The notes under the pieces are model-generated. The model was given only the letters and a program-made list of their open reading frames with translations. It had not been told where the DNA came from and made no database searches. A stretch of 64,000 nt of DNA from Hydractinia symbiolongicarpus (taxonomy: Eukaryota > Cnidaria > Hydrozoa > Anthoathecata > Hydractiniidae): contig NC_079886.1 in NCBI RefSeq assembly GCF_029227915.1, positions 24,218,501 through 24,282,500 of the forward strand, given 5' to 3'. Position 1 is the first letter of the stretch; each line of letters begins with the position of its first letter. Positions 12,357-24,590 of this stretch are shown one piece after another. The position numbers and the translations under genes were made by a program.

Positions 12357-14500
12357 CCCTCACCCGCATTTTTTTTCTTATATTACATTGTTTTCGCTCT
12401 CGCAAGATGAAGAGTAGAAGTAAATAAGCTGCTTTTTTTCCTCGTATTCTCCATTTTATCAATTTACGATAGGAAACACGAAACTAATTGTGTTAACGGT
12501 GTGATGGTCTTGGAAGTAGTGTGAATGAAATTTATAACACCTTGCCGCCGAAAACGCCATTAACATAATCGTAAATCGAGAGAATTTTTTTTTAGAGTTC
12601 TACAATAATTTTCGCGAAATTGACAAAAAAACGGAGAAAAATAATTCCCTCTTTGGTGTTATCTTCACCATACCTAAACTTGTCAATGTTTAGAGTGGTC
12701 TTAGAACTTTTAATGTCAGCATGGGTTCTGAACTGAAATTTTTCGGTGTGGGCGTGTTTGTGTATGCGACTAGCAAATTTTTAAGATGTCTTCGCCTGGA
12801 CTACGTGTGCGCGAAAGTAGTGACTACTTTTAGGGCAGAAATTTTTGCCCCTTTTTCGCAAAAATTTTTCGTTCCATCAGGCCATTTTGTCTTGTTGATA
12901 AAGTTGATAGCGGCTCAGGGGCCACAAGACCGAGAAATTTCAAATTTCAAGACAAAAAACGAAGAGAAAAGTGAGACAATAATTTGGTGAATTTTTCTAT
13001 ATAGTATTTGATTATTTTCTTATATAAAGAATGACTTGATAACAATACAATTTTCTTGCTGGAATCTCTTTTTTTTTTCTTTTTTTTTTGCCGCTCAAAA
13101 TCATTTCACTAATATCTCTACTCCCATTTTCAGAATCTTGATGCGAAATTGACATTTTCTTTCTCTTGTTTTTCTTTAACAGAGTGGCGGGCATGTTAGT
13201 TAACGGAGGAAGTGTTATCACAAAATTAAAACTCAGTTCCCCCCATCAGTGTTACTCCCACATTTTCATTGTCACTCGCGAAAGTTTTTGTTCCCGAAAA
13301 TAAAGACTTTAGAAAATTCGCGAAAGTTTTTCCTGTAAAATTTCTTCCAAAAGTAGAATTCGCGAAAATTACCTTCGCGAAATTTCGCGATTTTTTATCT
13401 TCGCAAAAATTTCTGTCCTTAAAGTATGCATTCCCGTCTTGTCGGCACTACGGCGACTATGGTACAGGCCCGCGAAAAGTAGAAAAAAAAATCACTAAAA
13501 AACTGCAGAAAAAAAAGTCACAGGCCAGGCTAGCTGTTGACGAAAAAACAGTTAACAATATTTTTGTACCTTCACCTAGAAAGTTTATATTATGTTCAAA
13601 ATATAGTCCTCCTTATGTCGATGCTCTTGCATCTTGTTTGTTTTTTTGCTCACGATAAATTTTGTAACGACAGGCAGTTTCTATTTGAAATTTTGCCTGT
13701 TTTATTGGACATTGTACCGTTTGGACGCACGTTAAAATGTTTGTCATGCAAATGCCCGCCTCATTGTAGCTTTTGCAATAAGATGATAATACAGGATATT
13801 ATTAGCAACAGTTTCCAGTTGATCTTATAGCACCTCGGCTCAAGCCGCAAGTGTCACAGTCGAGTGCTTTGAGACAAACGCTTAAGAAACGCTTCCGCGC
13901 TGTTCATTTCAAATCAAGTTTGAATTTCTTATGAACGTTACAAACAGGACGCCATTTTACGATTTTGCTTGAAACGCCGCCATTTCCGGTCGAAAAATAA
14001 GGTGCAGCGAAGACCCAGATACTTTCTTTTTAAAACCTAGTGTAACGCTTGAAACAGGATTGGATTTAAAATAAATCTAGTGCTGGCCGCAGAAAGGTTG
14101 CGTCAACAACATATTTTTAATTTGCACAAAAATACCGTTACTCGGTAAAAAAGGCTGCATCACCTCGTACCATATTATTTCTAGTCAAAAAGCAGAAGAG
14201 TTTCAAAAACGCTCGAAATATTGTGTATTTAGCAAAATACATTGGTTCCTAAGTTTCATGTATACCTATAAATCGATATCTTAGCATGATCGATTTGCGG
14301 CTACTACTCCAGATGACGCGATTTTTTGCATGCATTAACGCAACAAGACTACACAATCAATTATTGGTTCGTTTTTTTTCTTAAAAAGTAAACACGTTAA
14401 AGTTCAACTTGTTAGCATGGCAAAAAATAAATGGAAAAAACCCTACACTTTCTCACTTTTTTAGAGGGAAAGCAAAGAAAATACTTCTTAAAATCTTCCA
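12357..14500. other. intergenic, with TTCGCGAA-rich repeat remnants
   Basis: No gene is recognised. Around 12800-12870 and 13270-13420 there are many cgcgaaa and ttcgcgaa words (at 13279, 13317, 13360 and 13374, among others), which look like a degenerate dispersed repeat. Open frames here are rich in Phe and Lys and have no domain. The rest is unremarkable AT-rich DNA. Confidence 0.5.
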
Positions 14501-14513
14501 TTTTTTCTCAGTT

Positions 14514-14898
14514 GCTTCTTTCTTCTCCTATAACTCAAGATACCTTCTCGTTAGCCTGTTTTTGCTTCTTTCTTCTTATGCAAAGTTTTTTTTAGAATTT
14601 TTAAAAGCTTCTTTCTTCTGAACCGAACCCTAAAGCTTATTTTCCCACATTCTGAATGCTTTTTGCTTCTTTCTTCATAAGATGGAAGGCTAAAATTTTT
14701 CTCATAATCTGAAAGCTTTTGGCTTCTTTCTTCTCTTTTTTCTTAAAACTTCTTTCTTCGCAAAGCAACAAAAGAATACTAATTTCTGTACCCCCTCAAA
14801 GTTTTTAGCTTCTTTCTTCAAAATTACGTTGATTACGAAGCATTTTGAACTCTCTTCATAAATTTACAAATTCTTGGAAGCTTTTGGCTTCTTTCTTC
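14514..14898 (-). repeat. GAAGAAAGAAGC motif array downstream of TRA2
   Basis: The plus-strand 12-mer GCTTCTTTCTTC occurs exactly at 14514, 14564, 14607, 14666, 14722, 14808 and 14887, with a one-base variant at about 14749. Spacing is irregular, mostly 43-79 bp. On the strand transcribed by TRA2 it reads GAAGAAAGAAGC. Some flanking bases are also shared (AAAGCTTTTG before the copies at 14722 and 14887). TRA2 proteins are known to bind GAA/AGAA-rich RNA, so a regulatory role in the TRA2 transcript is plausible but inferred. Confidence 0.7.
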
Positions 14899-14929
14899 GG
14901 ATAACTCATTCTGGTTCAAACTTCGTTCT

Positions 14930-14946
14930 TAATCATATTCCATACT
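14930..14946 (-). promoter_or_regulatory. candidate 3' splice site for an alternative TRA2 terminal exon
   Basis: On the minus strand a run of eight T then CAG (plus-strand CTGAAAAAAAA from 14945) makes a strong acceptor. It lies about 480 bases downstream of the TRA2 stop and just before the GAAGAAAGAAGC array. It pairs in principle with the GTAAGT donor overlapping the stop codon. Its use is inferred only. Confidence 0.35.
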
Positions 14947-15424
14947 GAAAAAAAACATGTGACACTTAACGTAAAACCTACTACTATATATATATACATT
15001 AAAACGAAAACTAGTATAACGATCAATGATGTTTTCGCGTGCACACGAAATGTGTTACATAGAAAAAAGCTGAGTGGTACGTAAAACAACCAGTAGTTTT
15101 TAGTTCTGCTTTGTGTTGCATGCTCAAGCTTTAGTACCGGTCACGATCTATAAGAAATAAAAATATGTATGAGAAATAAAGGATAAAAGCAGAAACGATA
15201 AAGAGATTAAAAATGCGAAACTAATTTGAACTAAAGAATTTGTACGTATTGAATTTGTACGTATTGAATCAGCTTAATAAGCCCTTAAATACATTACACT
15301 AATTTAGGTGTACCATATATTACAACTTTGCTGATTTTATGGTTTTTGTATTTAATCAAACTTTAGTTTTATCACATCTCCATTAGCAACTTTTCTACTC
15401 TCGATTATCCTTTTAAATTGGCTG

Positions 15425-18400
15425 TTACTTACAATAAGGTGACCTGGATCGAGATCTGGAATAGGAGCGTCTGGAATACCTTCCTCCTCTTTCACCGCCT
15501 CTGTCACCGCCTCTGTCACCATATCGATCACCACCTCCCCGATATCCTCGTTTAGAAGACCTAAATTTTAATGTTTAATTAAGGATACTATCTGGCTTTC
15601 ATAACTTTGACATACTTTTTACTCAAATCACCCATAAATTCTACAACACACGTTCAAATAAGAAAAATCTCATGACGTGAACGACCAAGGCGTATAACAA
15701 ACTTACTGAGTTGGTCTACCCATGTAAACACCAGGTGTTGGAGTATGTGGTCTTTGCGTTATAGAATAGTCAACACGTATGCGCCGTCCATCCAGTTCGC
15801 TACCATTTAAACGTTCTTTAACCTAAAACATCCATTTTGTTGTCACAAATACATAAATACTACAATTTAATCATTTTAATACTGTAACTTTTAACTTACA
15901 TCTTGTGCGCCAGACAGTGAGGCCATATTTATGAAAGCAAAGCCACGAGAACGACCAGTCTAAAATTATATAGTAACAATAGAAAAACAAATTGATTAGT
16001 TATAAGTTTCCAAAATCGAAGTCTAACTTACAGCATGATCGTGGACAATGTTGCAATCAACAACATCAGCATATCTTTGAAATGCACTCTTTACTTCTCT
16101 TTCTGTTGTGTATATACTAAGACCAAACACACCAAGACATTTTCCAGGTGGAGGAGCTTCCTGTAGAAAACAAACAGATGATTGTTAACAACCTAAGCTT
16201 CATATTACATAGCATTCTGATTTGTCGTTAAAGAGCTTTTTCTCAACCGAAATTTTATCCTGGATCTGTTTATCCAAAAAATTAAGTACGAAAGGCAAAA
16301 AAAATAAAGAACACCTACCCTGCTTCCAACATGACGCTTTCTGCTTGACATAGGTGATCTATAAAAAATAAATAATTAAAACTTTGCATGATTTAAATGT
16401 ACTTTTGACCATCTCTTATTTCATAAAAGTAATATGATTTTTATATGATCAAATTCTAGCCTAAAATATAAAATATAGAATTTTGATTTACTAAAGCTGA
16501 ATACAACTGCAGCCTTTAATTTACGTTGGCACAGGGTAGTTGCTAACATGAATGTCAAGGTTGGGAAAAAACAAGTATAGATTAAAATGATCCCCAATGA
16601 ATTTGTAAATCGCAATTTACGAGATGCTAATTTAAGCCTGGTTTAAATAGACTGAAGAATATAAGGTTAGTGGTTATTTCCTAATTTTTTATCTAAAGAG
16701 TAGAAATTGCAGAACATATTTTTTGCATGATTACATTTTTCCCAAAATTTGCAGACTAAATTTTGGGTAAGGGTTCCATAATTTTAGTAGAAACAAAAAA
16801 CAGTATATATTTTGCCTAAGACTGCTTTCCGGGATACTTGCATTTTAAAATGAGAAAAGAACTTTTAATGGAAGTATGAAGAAATAAAAATTGGTAAAAC
16901 TGTTTCAAGGTACAAGAAACAGGAATTATATGGATGAACATTTAATTTTTTTGGGAGATTTAGGCACAATTGTAAGGATTTTTTTAGAGACCATTTCTTC
17001 CAAATATTGTTATAAGATACGGTGTTTTTTTGCATTTTGATATTTGTGTTCTGTGAGTAGCGTTTTAGTGATTTAATAAAAGTCACGCTTTATAGATAAA
17101 AATTTACATTTTTTAATATTTTTATGGTTGTCTTTAAGGAGAATTAAACTAAATAACTAAAATAAAAATCTTTAACAATATTGGGATAGTATTTTATGAT
17201 CCATCCTTAGCATTGTTAGCATAGTAATGTTAAAAATTGTTTTAGCTGCCGTTCAACTTTACGAACTTTAATTTACATTAAATATTGTTTGTCCCACAAG
17301 TAGTTACAAGGTTTAATTGACTTATGCATAAATTTCCATACATGGATTTAAATTCCAACCTTGAACTTTGATGAAACTTGCTCTTTAATGTTCCCTATGC
17401 CAAAACAGTAGCCCCTGTATCTTCAAAACTTTTAAGTAATGTTTCGTATTTTCTATTTTATCGTCATTACCATTGACAGTTGCTGGGTAAACCTTGAACT
17501 TTGATGGAATTTGCTCTTTAATGTTCCCCTTGCCAAAACAGTACCCCTGTTATCTTCAAAACTTTTAAGTAATGTTTCGTATTTTCTATTTTATTGTCAT
17601 TACCATTGACAGTTGCAGGGTAAACCTTGAACTTTGATGGAACTTGCTCTTTAATGTTCCCCTTGCCAAAACAGTACCCCTGTTATCTTCAAAACTTTTA
17701 AGTCATGTTTCGTATTTTCTATTTTATCGTCATTACCATTGACAGTTAGTTGCAGGGAGCAAATGTTAATGGTAATGACCATAGCATAATATACAGCTAG
17801 TAAAAAACATGGTGGTTTGATTTAAGGCAAGGGGACAGGAGGCACAATTTCATGCGCACGCTATGCAACATGTCTCATAGCATGCACACTTGTGACGCCA
17901 CTTCTCAGAACGATGTTATAAAAACTTTGATTTAAATTTTCCTAAATTAAGTGCGATTCAGTTATGGCAGAAGGTATAGGCAGGAAAATGGTATTGGCTA
18001 TACTTTTGCTAGACGATGAAGAAAAAGAAGAAGAATATGCTTTTTTGCATCACCACTATTCCATAACGTTGGATTTGTTTTAAAAAGTCGACTAAAATTT
18101 TGCTTTTTCTCCTAGACCTCTCAAGAAAAGCAATGTTTACAGTTTCTTGCATTTTCATTGGTCAATTACACTATGCATAAAATTATTTTGCAAAATATTT
18201 GTTGCATGATATAGGGACACAAGGCACAAACGTAGCGAAACAATAATTTTGCCCTGGGACATGTTGCAGAAGGTGACGACACGAGCAACATTAGCTATGC
18301 AACAATCAAAATGTTCAAAGTTTGTCCCCAGAGCACAGGCACAAAATAGATTCAGATCTATTTGGTACCCAAAGTTTTGGAGCCAAATTTTTGCTCCATG

Positions 18401-21400
18401 TAACATTATTTTGCTTCATTGCAGTAAAAAGTAGGTATGGGACACATGCAATTTTGTGTTGCGTGTGCAATGTTAAATAGCATGCACAACAGCTGCTGAG
18501 AATACTGGATTACACTCGGGTACTCCAAGGAGATGCAAATTTTTACACTGATTACTTTAAAAAAACACCTGCAATTTGAAACAAATCAGTTGCTACAGTG
18601 GCAAACTGGCAATTTCTATTTACCTGCTATCTCTACCACGCCTTGAATAAGGTGATCTTGATCGACTTCTGGAAAATGATCTTGACCTCGAGTATGATCT
18701 TCTACGGCGTACAGGGCTTCTGGACCTAGATCTTGAACGACTTCGTGAACGTTTTGGAGATCGACTCCTTGATCTAGACTTTGATTTGGAAGCAGAACGT
18801 GACCCAGACCTTGATTTAGAGGCAGATCTTGATCGTGAATGAGGCTAAAATTAAAAAGAAAATTGATTGTTATAAAAAATCACCAAATTCCCTAATATAA
18901 CAGCAAATAAAACAAAGAAAGGTGTAGACATTTATTTTTTACCTATTTATAAAAATTAACCATATATGGGTTACTAAGTAGCACGTGTGTGCTCAAGCAC
19001 ATGCGCAAAATTCTATAAAATGTATAGCTAGGCATTTATTTCTTTACCTTAAATTTATTATTTTTACTATCTCACCTGAAAGGATAGCATTGGTTTCCAA
19101 CTCCTAACTGACTAACTATGTCCCCAAATGATCAATTGCAACATCATCAACGAGCTTTTTTACGAAAATTAATTTATTTATAAGAAAAACTGCCTTTCGG
19201 TGGATTTAAACCCACAAGCTCTGGGGTCACGTTACTACGTCTTAGCCAACCAAGCTTTTGCGCCTTGAATAAAGTTATTTAATTTGACAGCTTTCATATG
19301 ATGGCTGGCAAATTACGCAAAATGATTTATTGATACGAAGTACAAAAGTTTTTTTTTGCGAAATGATTCCTCTCAACGAAATAAAGTTGTGTTGTTAATA
19401 AATTTCCCCATTATAAGGATCTCATAAGAATTTTTAAGCGGTATTTTTGAGAAATGGTGAAAGGCTCTCAGAGGTATGGGACCTTAAAATTTCACATGCA
19501 GGGGTCTATACAGATAAATAAGTCAGACAGTATCATAGCCATGCATCATATCCCTAATGCTAGAAACATCTGTAAATCAATTTTTAGATTTTTTGAAATG
19601 ACCCTGTTAATAAAATACAAATATATTGTTGCATTGATGTGTTATTGACATTGGCATGCAAGAGTTATAGTTCCTGCATCTTGTTTAATCCGAATTTTTA
19701 GCTCACTACGAAAAGATAATTTAAGTAGGATTAATTATTTTGAAACAGGGTAGCTAGTCAATTAGCATGGTAGCCAGTCAATTCTCACTTTGATTCTCCT
19801 TAATACTTACTGCCATGTTTCGACTTTATGCTTGTCGTAACACCCTCCTCCATCATAATATTTTTAAGTAATCTAGCAAAATATTAAAAAAAACTATTCT
19901 TGATAAAATTTTTTTTGCATTTTACTTTTTTGATACTTTTTGTTACGCAAAAACACATTTGTGTCAGTAATAGCAATTTTCTTAAAGGGTACTTGTCCAG
20001 GGTCTGTCGATCCTCCTAACCTACTTGAATAACATTCATGGCCAAAGCCTTCTGAATTCTTTTTTTCTTTTGGTTATATATATACTTTTCATTAGACAGT
20101 CAGGGAAAAATAGTATGAAAATAGTATGTTACCTTCAAATTAAACGTTCAATACAACTTAAGCGAATTACAGCGTAAATATGCTGTGTTAAACTTTAAAT
20201 GCTAATATACGACTTTTTTTCCTGGCCGGATTGTGTTTTGTTTTTAAAGAAAGGAATAACTCTTAATGTAGCTTTGGTAATAAAATCATGTTCATTTAAC
20301 GAAGAGTTTATAAGATAGCATGCTTTTAGCAAAGGTATAGTTTAATTTGCCTGTAGACAGCCATATTAAAATGTATACAATCAAAATAAGGGAGATAAAA
20401 ATTAATACTGCTGCGACTTGTCGCCATCTTGCCTCTCATGCAGTTTTGGTTGAATAAAAATAAGATGGATTTTGCTGCCTATTTAAGCGAGGGAGTTTCC
20501 GCATAAAAGCACTACATCAAATTTTTTGATTGGTTTAAAATAATTGGAGCAAGTATGTATACTTGCTTCCTGGCACCAAAAAAAGATTAGAATTTCAGCT
20601 GAAGTGTGTAAATTTTGGAAAAATTTGTTTTAATAACAGTTTAAATAACGCTTAATTAGGAGGCAAAGTTTATTTATACTGCAACAGCATATTTAAAAGT
20701 TTTCCCAGACTGTTAGACGAGTAGCAACATGACCAAATGCTTTGATTTCGCATCTAGTTCCAAAGATGCAGACGCTAGGTAAAGTAAAGTCCTTTTTAGT
20801 CTGTTTCTTTACAGAAAGGTATCATTACGACTTTATATAAATAATGTTAATCACTCGATAATAATTGAGTACCTCATCAATGTTTCTGTAGAAAGAAATG
20901 GGAAGAGGGTGCCGATAAGCCGTAAACACCCGCATATATACGTGCAAGTTCAAGCGACTTTTTGATTAAATTTGCTGGTTGTCCCCCGAAACCGCCTGCA
21001 CTTTCCCGCACTCGCCCAGAACATTCCCGAAATGCAATTCCTTGTAACAAACCATGCGGACGATATTTGGGAAGAAGGCGCTTGAAGAGAAAGGAGTTAA
21101 TAAAGTTTATATATAAGTTATTTATAAAGTAAACTTTATCAAAAACCATCAAAAACAGTCCTTTTAAGAACTTTGCTACCACATAGTAAGTTTATTTTAA
21201 TTTTTATAGTTTTTTTGAATCATATTAGTGTCTGTTTTTTTTCTTTTTCGGGCATTGTTAGGGCCTATACGGGTTTTTTCGGGCTAATGCTTGAATTTTT
21301 TTCAAAACACCAAACTATGTGGCTTATCGGCACCCTTGTGAAATGGGCTGAAAACGACTTATTTTCAGTAAGCTTCTGCATCTTTCTGCCTGACACACAA

Positions 21401-21626
21401 TTGTTACAGCCACCAGGGCTTACCGCGAAAAACGTGAACATTCAAAAAGGTCTATATATAAGTTATTTATGACAATGTATGTATTTGGTTCATGTGTCAT
21501 CCAATTCAGGATCATCAGATTTTTGGACATATATTTCAAGCACAAAAAATTCTCTACATAGCGTCCGCATAACGCTTAAAATAATTTAAGTCGTAGGATA
21601 CATTGTATAGATTTACTTACTGCCAT
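15425..21626 (-). CDS. TRA2: transformer-2 family splicing regulator
   Basis: TRA2 is an SR-like nuclear protein that binds GAA-rich exonic enhancers and promotes exon inclusion. Exons in transcript order are a first exon encoding only Met-Ala (21621-21626, or alternatively 19807-19812), then 18624-18844, 16319-16358, 16032-16160, 15900-15959, 15707-15822 and 15425-15560 (stop TAA). Phases agree throughout and give about 235 residues, a little shorter than vertebrate TRA2 (280-290). Residues 3-75 are an Arg-Ser domain. The RRM follows, with RNP2 [12 protein letters not shown] and RNP1 RSRGFAFI. The family-specific linker [15 protein letters not shown] comes next, then a Gly/Arg/Asp-rich stretch and a second RS segment ending SRSRSPYCK. 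The start exon is the least certain part. A GTAAGT donor overlaps the stop codon, and an ATTAAA on the sense strand lies about 70 bases beyond it. Confidence 0.95.
17359..17757. repeat. 133-bp tandem triplication in TRA2 intron
   Basis: Three nearly identical copies begin at 17359, 17492 and 17625 with CCTTGAACTTTGATG and end with CATTACCATTGACAGTT. Differences are a few single bases. No open frame is kept across the copies. The array lies in the large TRA2 intron between exons 18624-18844 and 16319-16358. Confidence 0.9.
19185..19270 (-). repeat. tRNA-derived SINE fragment
   Basis: On the minus strand an A-box-like TTGGCTAAGACG is followed by GGTTTAAATCC, a diverged B box, at roughly tRNA spacing. 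It lies between the RS-domain exon and the proximal first-exon candidate of TRA2. No cloverleaf closes, so it is not called a tRNA. Confidence 0.4.
19807..19812 (-). CDS. TRA2: alternative TRA2 first coding exon (Met-Ala)
   Basis: The minus strand reads ATGGCA then GTAAGTATT, with GAAAC before the ATG (A at -3, G at +4). It joins in phase 0 to the RS-domain exon at 18844, just like the second candidate at 21621-21626. Either may be the true start. The coding product would be identical. Confidence 0.45.
   Translation of the reverse strand, partial: Q
20906..21336. mobile_element. MITE-like element, copy 1, with 16-bp terminal inverted repeats
   Basis: The left end AGGGTGCCGATAAGCC (20906-20921) is the exact reverse complement of the right end (21321-21336). 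The 431-bp body has no transposase. Its minus strand is homologous to the plus strand of the copy at 22354-22740 (shared TTACAAGGAATTGCATTTCG and nearby words). It lies between the two TRA2 first-exon candidates. The small open frames over it are repeat-derived. Confidence 0.75.
21621..21626 (-). CDS. TRA2: candidate TRA2 first coding exon (Met-Ala), distal
   Basis: The minus strand reads ATGGCA then GTAAGTAAAT. A pyrimidine tract and ACAG acceptor about 45 bases upstream (near 21672) suggest this exon may itself be preceded by a 5' UTR exon. Splicing to 18844 is in phase 0. Confidence 0.45.
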
Positions 21627-21672
21627 TCTTTTTTTGAAACTTCTGTTCTGTTTTGGACAAGAGTGTGTTGGA

Positions 21673-22353
21673 CTTCTGTAAAAAGGTCTTTGAATGATAA
21701 AACCGCGTGAAAGAAAGGGTAAATCTAGCTAAATTGCATCCAGCGAAAAAGGACGGTCTGAAATGATGTGAATATACGCGTGAATAGCAAAATGGTAGCG
21801 AAGCTGTAAATCTTACTCAAATCTTACTCATCAACAAGGCAAGGTGGCGCAAGGGGTACTGTACTACGTTGTTGACGGCACGGCAAACAAATGTTTCGTC
21901 CAGGATTGCAAGTTAGTGTGTTAAGAAAAGCTTATTTTAAATTTGGCGATGAATAGCTATCCAAATGTAATTGACCAACCAAGCCCTAAACAGCTTGACA
22001 GCTGTAGACTTTGTTGCTGCCAAAATGATTCCTACATGGGTTTAAACTTATATTTTTTGTGTGTATCTGCGTTGCAGCTTTTATATGTTACTTGAAAATT
22101 TTTATTATTAACGTTATTTGTTTACTTTTCAGTTGTAATCTCTTTGGCTCTGATAGTAGGATTTGGTGAAGGGAGTTCTTTTCCCATCAATTTCTTCCCA
22201 CAGAAACATTTTTGAGATTTAGACTATTATCAAGTTTAGATTGATGCTTTCTGGTTTATTTGAGTTCATTTAAAGTTCTAGAAAATGCCTTTGTGTGAAG
22301 AAATAGACTGAAAATATCTTTGCTTCACCTAGAGCGCCTTCATTTTGTTCACG
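21673..22353. other. TRA2 upstream region / intergenic
   Basis: No gene is seen. It probably contains the promoter of TRA2 if the distal first exon is used, but no specific element could be assigned. Confidence 0.4.
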
Positions 22354-22740
22354 AGGGTGCTGATAAGCCACATATGCTGTAAAAATTGCAGGCGTTTTCA
22401 GGCGAGTTCATTTTTTTGCGAAAAAAATATTTAAATTTAAAAAAGTATTTACCCAAAAAAACCCGCACAGACCCGAACAACAATGCCCGAAAAAAGCCTC
22501 TTCTTCCAATTGTCGTCTACGTGGATGGTATATTACAAGGAATTGCATTTCGGGAATGCTCCAGGCAAGTTCAGGCCAAGTCGGGGAAAGTGCCGGCGGT
22601 TTCAGAGGACAACTGCCAATTTAAACAATTCAAAAAGTTGCCCGAACTCGCATATATGCAGATGCCAGAGCTGAAAGAGCTTACCGCTAGAAATGTACAC
22701 CGTGAAATTTATCTATTAAAGTTGCTCCAAAGGGTGCCAA
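22354..22740 (+). mobile_element. MITE-like element, copy 2, diverged right end
   Basis: It starts with AGGGTGCTGATAAGCC, one mismatch from the terminus of copy 1, and runs in the opposite orientation to that copy. It shares the body segment around 22530-22630. The right terminus is not a clear inverted repeat (AGGGTGCCAACTCACTGATAA, near 22730, is a direct rather than inverted match), so the end is truncated or rearranged. The 120-residue open frame across it is not a recognised protein. Confidence 0.6.
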
Positions 22741-22749
22741 CTCACTGAT

Positions 22750-24590
22750 AAAATGGCAAAAACCTTAGGGCCTTAGGGCTAGTTCGGTGTCTTAAAAAAA
22801 ACTTTCGCCTCAAAATAATATATAGATATATAGATAGATAATTCAAAAGTATAGGCTCGGGCTTGCAAGGTTACTGCAATGACTTAGGCAGAGATTAGGT
22901 GGGGGTCACAAATGGTGTTGGATACATTTCAGCCCTCACCACATATATATAATGGTATGTATATCTTGTTTAAAACCGGCTCCCTTAAGCCATTTTTAAC
23001 TAGTTTCCAGGACTCTTGGCACTCACTGCAGGAATTTTAGAGCGAAGCACTATAATAATGCTGGATAATGCTTGTTGTAAGACAACAAGTATATTTAATT
23101 TTTCGTAGTTGTATTTCTTTTGATTCTGTATAAATATATGTCAAAAATTATTGTCAAAAAACAGGATCAGACGGGTGACTCTAACACCAAATATTATTGA
23201 TGTCTGCCTTATTTAAGATAGCGTAAATAAATAAAACAGTTAATGCTGAATGCTGCATTTAAAATGACAACTATTTGCTTATAGCTATTTCTAAAATGGT
23301 TATGTGGAAACCAGAAATGTTTTCCAAATAATATCTAGGTTTTGTTAAAAGAGAAAATGTGCAATAAGAAAGGGTTTCGTCTTATCAGTTTTCATAGACA
23401 AAAGAGAGAAAAAACGTTCTAAAAACAAACTATGAAACTAGACAGGCAGAAGAATATTTTTAAGAAAAATTTCATTGCAATGTGTGTTCCCTTCCACAGA
23501 CCCTCTTTGTTAATTTGCTTTTTCAAGTTTCTATTGCATCTTTTTGAGCAATAAACAAAAAGATACATGACAATGTTTAATGCAGCCAAATAATTCCAGT
23601 GAATTAAGGATTAAGAGGTGAATAACGCAACTGGGACTTTTTAATTGATTCTTTTTCGGATCAACACTGCGAAAATACCCACCCTGTTCACCAGTATTTT
23701 TAAAAAGCTGTTTCAAAGGATGGCCTATATTTAAACTCATAAAGTTATCTGTATATATATAAAGAATTGATAGAGCCATTTTTTAAATAATCACATAATT
23801 AGGGGTGGTATAGCTAGCTACACATGTGCACATTTTAGAATGTGGAAAAGCAAAGCAATATCGGGTAAAATGGCTTTTAATAATGAGAAATACGATACAA
23901 TTTTAATTTTATTTTTAGGCCACCATTGAGGACAATATCATGTTCACTTTCTGCCTTAAAAATTCCTTGCAAAGATTAGTTAGGTGATTGACTAGATTTT
24001 TTCTTGTGATTTTCCATCTGCAAAAGTAAATTCCTTTCTAGGATCATAAACAACATAGCACCACTGTAAACCTTTTCCCAGGTTTTTATTGAACTTACTG
24101 ACCCTGGTTTAACCTAAGGAGGCAGACATAACATATTTTTTATGGTAGCCTTTACTATCAGGAAAGACCATTAACCCTATAGTCACATCATTTATTAAAA
24201 TGGCACCAAATAAGTTGTACGTGATAGCAAAATCCATCAGGTTTGAACTGAATTTTTTTAAATGTTGTCATTTTTTAATGTATATACAGTACCGTTTAAA
24301 TGTAACTTTACATGTACGCAAGTTTTACGACCTCATGTAACAATCTCATGTCTACATAAGGAACCTACACATATCTTTTGTTTACACACGAACTTAATTG
24401 CTTTCTATTGTTATCGTCGTGCGCGAGTCATAACAACAAGGTTTGATAAATCCTTTTGTTGTCACCTGTAACTTGCATGTTATTGTTTAAAAGTGTTTAA
24501 GGTCGCGAAGGCTATTGAAATATATTATTTTAGAAAATTGATAGAACACAACACGTTAAAGTTAAAACATTTTGTATGTGTATTGATTCA
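22750..24590. other. intergenic, nothing recognised
   Basis: AT-rich, with a short GATA/TA microsatellite near 22810-22835. I see no exon, RNA gene or element in it. Confidence 0.4.

Noticed and set aside
14409-14621. 70-residue plus-strand open frame rich in Phe and Leu
   Set aside because: It is a product of the TTCTTTCTTC motif array and has no domain.
20877-21472. Pair of open frames of about 100 residues on opposite strands
   Set aside because: They are derived from the MITE-like element. Their similarity to the frame at 22386-22748 reflects repeat homology, not a gene family.
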